From JAIXWP01 sp046309775 (lineage in GTDB: Bacteria > Bacteroidota > Bacteroidia > Flavobacteriales_D > Sanyastnellaceae), in NCBI GenBank assembly GCA_046309775.1, contig JBKCOM010000102.1:1-5987 (forward strand): 5,987 nt of DNA. Direction: 5' to 3'. The position numbers and the translations under genes are program-made. Of this stretch, positions 5,471 to 5,987 are shown piece by piece. Position 1 is the first letter of the stretch; each line of letters begins with the position of its first letter. The notes under the pieces are model-generated. The model was not told where the DNA came from. It made no database searches and was given only the letters and a program-made list of their open reading frames with translations.

Positions 5471-5484
5471 ATATTGTGCAATAT
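5471..5484 (+). promoter_or_regulatory. Operator-like palindrome overlapping the -33 element
   Basis: ATATTG-TG-CAATAT is a perfect 6-bp inverted repeat with a 2-bp centre. A related weaker site, ATATTTGCATAT at 5498-5509, overlaps the -7 element. Two palindromes covering both promoter elements directly before an XRE-type gene suggest autorepression by its product, as known for HipB-type antitoxins. Binding is inferred, not shown. Confidence 0.6.
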
Positions 5485-5504
5485 TAGAAAAATCGGTATA
5501 TTTG
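5474..5504 (+). promoter_or_regulatory. Bacteroidota-type promoter (-33 / -7) for the regulator operon
   Basis: TTG at 5474-5476 and TATATTTG at 5497-5504 are separated by 20 nt, matching the primary sigma factor consensus of Bacteroidota (TTTG, about 19-21 nt, TAnnTTTG). Transcription should start near 5511, so the message would have a very short leader or none before ATG 5516, or about 14 nt before ATG 5525. Confidence 0.72.
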
Positions 5505-5515
5505 CATATTAAATT

Positions 5516-5794
5516 ATGCTTTATATGAATTTCTCCACCATTCGTGTTAGTGATGTTAAAATCGAAATTGGGACGCTCATAAGAAAAATGAGGACCAATA
5601 GAAAATTGACACAAGAGGAACTGGCCAATCAATTGAATTTATCGAGAATCACGATTCAAAATATTGAACGAGGAAAGAATTTCACCATCGATACGTGCCT
5701 TCTCATATTTCAATATTTTGACGAGCTCGAGTCATTTAGTGAGTACATCAAATCTAAAACGGATGATTATGGTGAGCTAAAATCAATTTATTAG
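5516..5794 (+). CDS. XRE-family helix-turn-helix regulator, HipB-like antitoxin
   Basis: A DNA-binding helix-turn-helix of the Cro/CI (XRE) type spans about residues 18-75. It starts IGTLIRKMRTNRKLTQEELA, then has the recognition part LSRITIQNIERGKN, and ends with helix TIDTCLLIFQYFDELESF. The arrangement is that of HipB-like antitoxins. The next ORF begins 1 bp after the stop and resembles the start of HipA, the kinase toxin that HipB neutralises, so this is likely the antitoxin and autorepressor of a hipBA-type system. The start may be ATG 5516 or ATG 5525, three codons on; the promoter position favours the second slightly. Because the partner is interrupted by an insertion sequence, this may now be an orphan regulator. 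Confidence 0.85.
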   Translation: MLYMNFSTIRVSDVKIEIGTLIRKMRTNRKLTQEELANQLNLSRITIQNIERGKNFTIDTCLLIFQYFDELESFSEYIKSKTDDYGELKSIY

Positions 5795-5795
5795 A

Positions 5796-5848
5796 ATGGC
5801 CAAGAACGACATCATAAAGGTTTTCTGTTTTGAGACTGAAATAGGTGT
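5796..5848 (+). pseudogene. hipA-like toxin gene, 5' fragment interrupted by an IS3-family element
   Basis: ATG at 5796, one base after the regulator's stop, opens MAKNDIIKVFCFETEIG. This resembles the first strands of HipA-type serine/threonine kinases (a short start followed by a V-x-x-x-x-x-x-I/V-G strand pair). After GGT (5844-5846) the sequence becomes the terminal sequence of an insertion element, and the frame runs into TGA at 5892-5894 (32 codons in total). HipA is usually about 400 residues, so nearly all of it, including the kinase core, is missing here. The remainder may lie beyond the element. The family call is based on 17 residues plus the neighbour and is therefore moderate. 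Confidence 0.6.
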
Positions 5849-5987
5849 GAACCTGCAACAAAAAACCGGACAAAAAGTTAAGCTGCATTTTTGATTTTCG
5901 TTAATTCTTCGAACTCTTCGATTGTCAAGTAGTCCAATGTACCGTGTCTCCTGTTTTTATTATACCATATTTCAATCCATTCAAATA
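5846..5987 (-). mobile_element. IS3-family insertion sequence, one end (partial)
   Basis: The sequence from TGTGAACCTGCAAC onward is the element's terminal region. IS3-family ends start with TG, so the boundary is 5846 or 5848. Thirty bases in, the transposase stop codon appears on the minus strand and its gene runs off the window. The target duplication and the other end are not visible. The insertion lies inside the hipA-like gene. Confidence 0.82.
5878..5987 (-). CDS. IS3-family transposase (OrfB, rve integrase type), C-terminal part
   Basis: Read on the minus strand, the last 36 codons contain EWIEIWYNKNRRHGTLDYL followed by TIEEFEELTK and end KNAA, stop at 5878-5880. The motif W-Y-N-x-x-R-R-H-x-T-L-x-Y-L-(T/S)-x-E-E-F is the hallmark end of IS3-group DDE transposases (IS150/IS3 type OrfB). 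The protein cuts and joins the element's ends. The catalytic D, D and E residues lie upstream, outside the window. Confidence 0.93.
   Translation of the reverse strand, partial: FEWIEIWYNKNRRHGTLDYLTIEEFEELTKIKNAA

Noticed and set aside
5381..5632. Minus-strand ORF across the regulator promoter
   Set aside because: Overlaps a strong plus-strand promoter and helix-turn-helix gene; no coding features.
1..5987. CRISPR arrays, tRNA or rRNA genes
   Set aside because: No regularly spaced short repeats, cloverleaf or rRNA-like sequence was seen on either strand.

Overview
The window is AT-rich DNA from a member of the Bacteroidota, most likely a Cytophagia- or Flammeovirga-like lineage. The evidence is a Bacteroidota-type promoter (TTG, 20 nt, TATATTTG), weak Shine-Dalgarno sites, several lipoproteins, a two-component-regulator-type beta-propeller, a TonB C-terminal-domain protein, and an IS3-family end typical of the phylum. 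The genus assignment is inference only. This is an accessory region: apart from the shuffling of mobile and repeated DNA, no housekeeping gene is present.

Layout. (1) 1-139: the 3' end of a group II intron, with the last residues of its reverse transcriptase/maturase and recognisable domains V and VI. (2) 156-968: a secreted, C-terminally anchored membrane protein of unknown function, directly abutting the intron. It is followed by the first 20 codons of a coupled gene (965-1027) cut off at the edge of a repeat. (3) 1018-1174 and 3982-4138: two copies of a 157-bp ungapped direct repeat. (4) 1248-3961: an unknown lipoprotein, a fragment of a small-protein gene, a six-TM membrane protein and a seven-bladed propeller lipoprotein. 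(5) 4210-4675: a second, differently decayed copy of part of section 4, holding a frameshifted small secreted protein gene and an internally deleted six-TM gene. (6) 4704-5384: a periplasmic TonB-C-domain protein followed by the broken remains of a GNAT acetyltransferase gene. (7) 5471-5987: an XRE-type regulator with its own promoter and operator-like palindrome, then the first codons of a hipA-like toxin gene, interrupted by the end of an IS3-family element.

The clearest story is segmental duplication followed by reciprocal decay. A module made of the 157-bp repeat, a small secreted protein gene and the six-TM gene occurs twice. The first copy has lost the front of the small gene and keeps the six-TM gene. 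The second keeps nearly all of the small gene and has lost 458 bp of the six-TM gene at a 4-bp microhomology. Together with the broken GNAT gene, the cut hipA and the truncated 20-codon ORF, this marks the region as a site of repeated rearrangement. I see no convincing evidence for a complete new defence or signalling system. The intact but unassigned proteins (type I membrane protein, lipoprotein, six-TM protein) are the parts whose function is really open.
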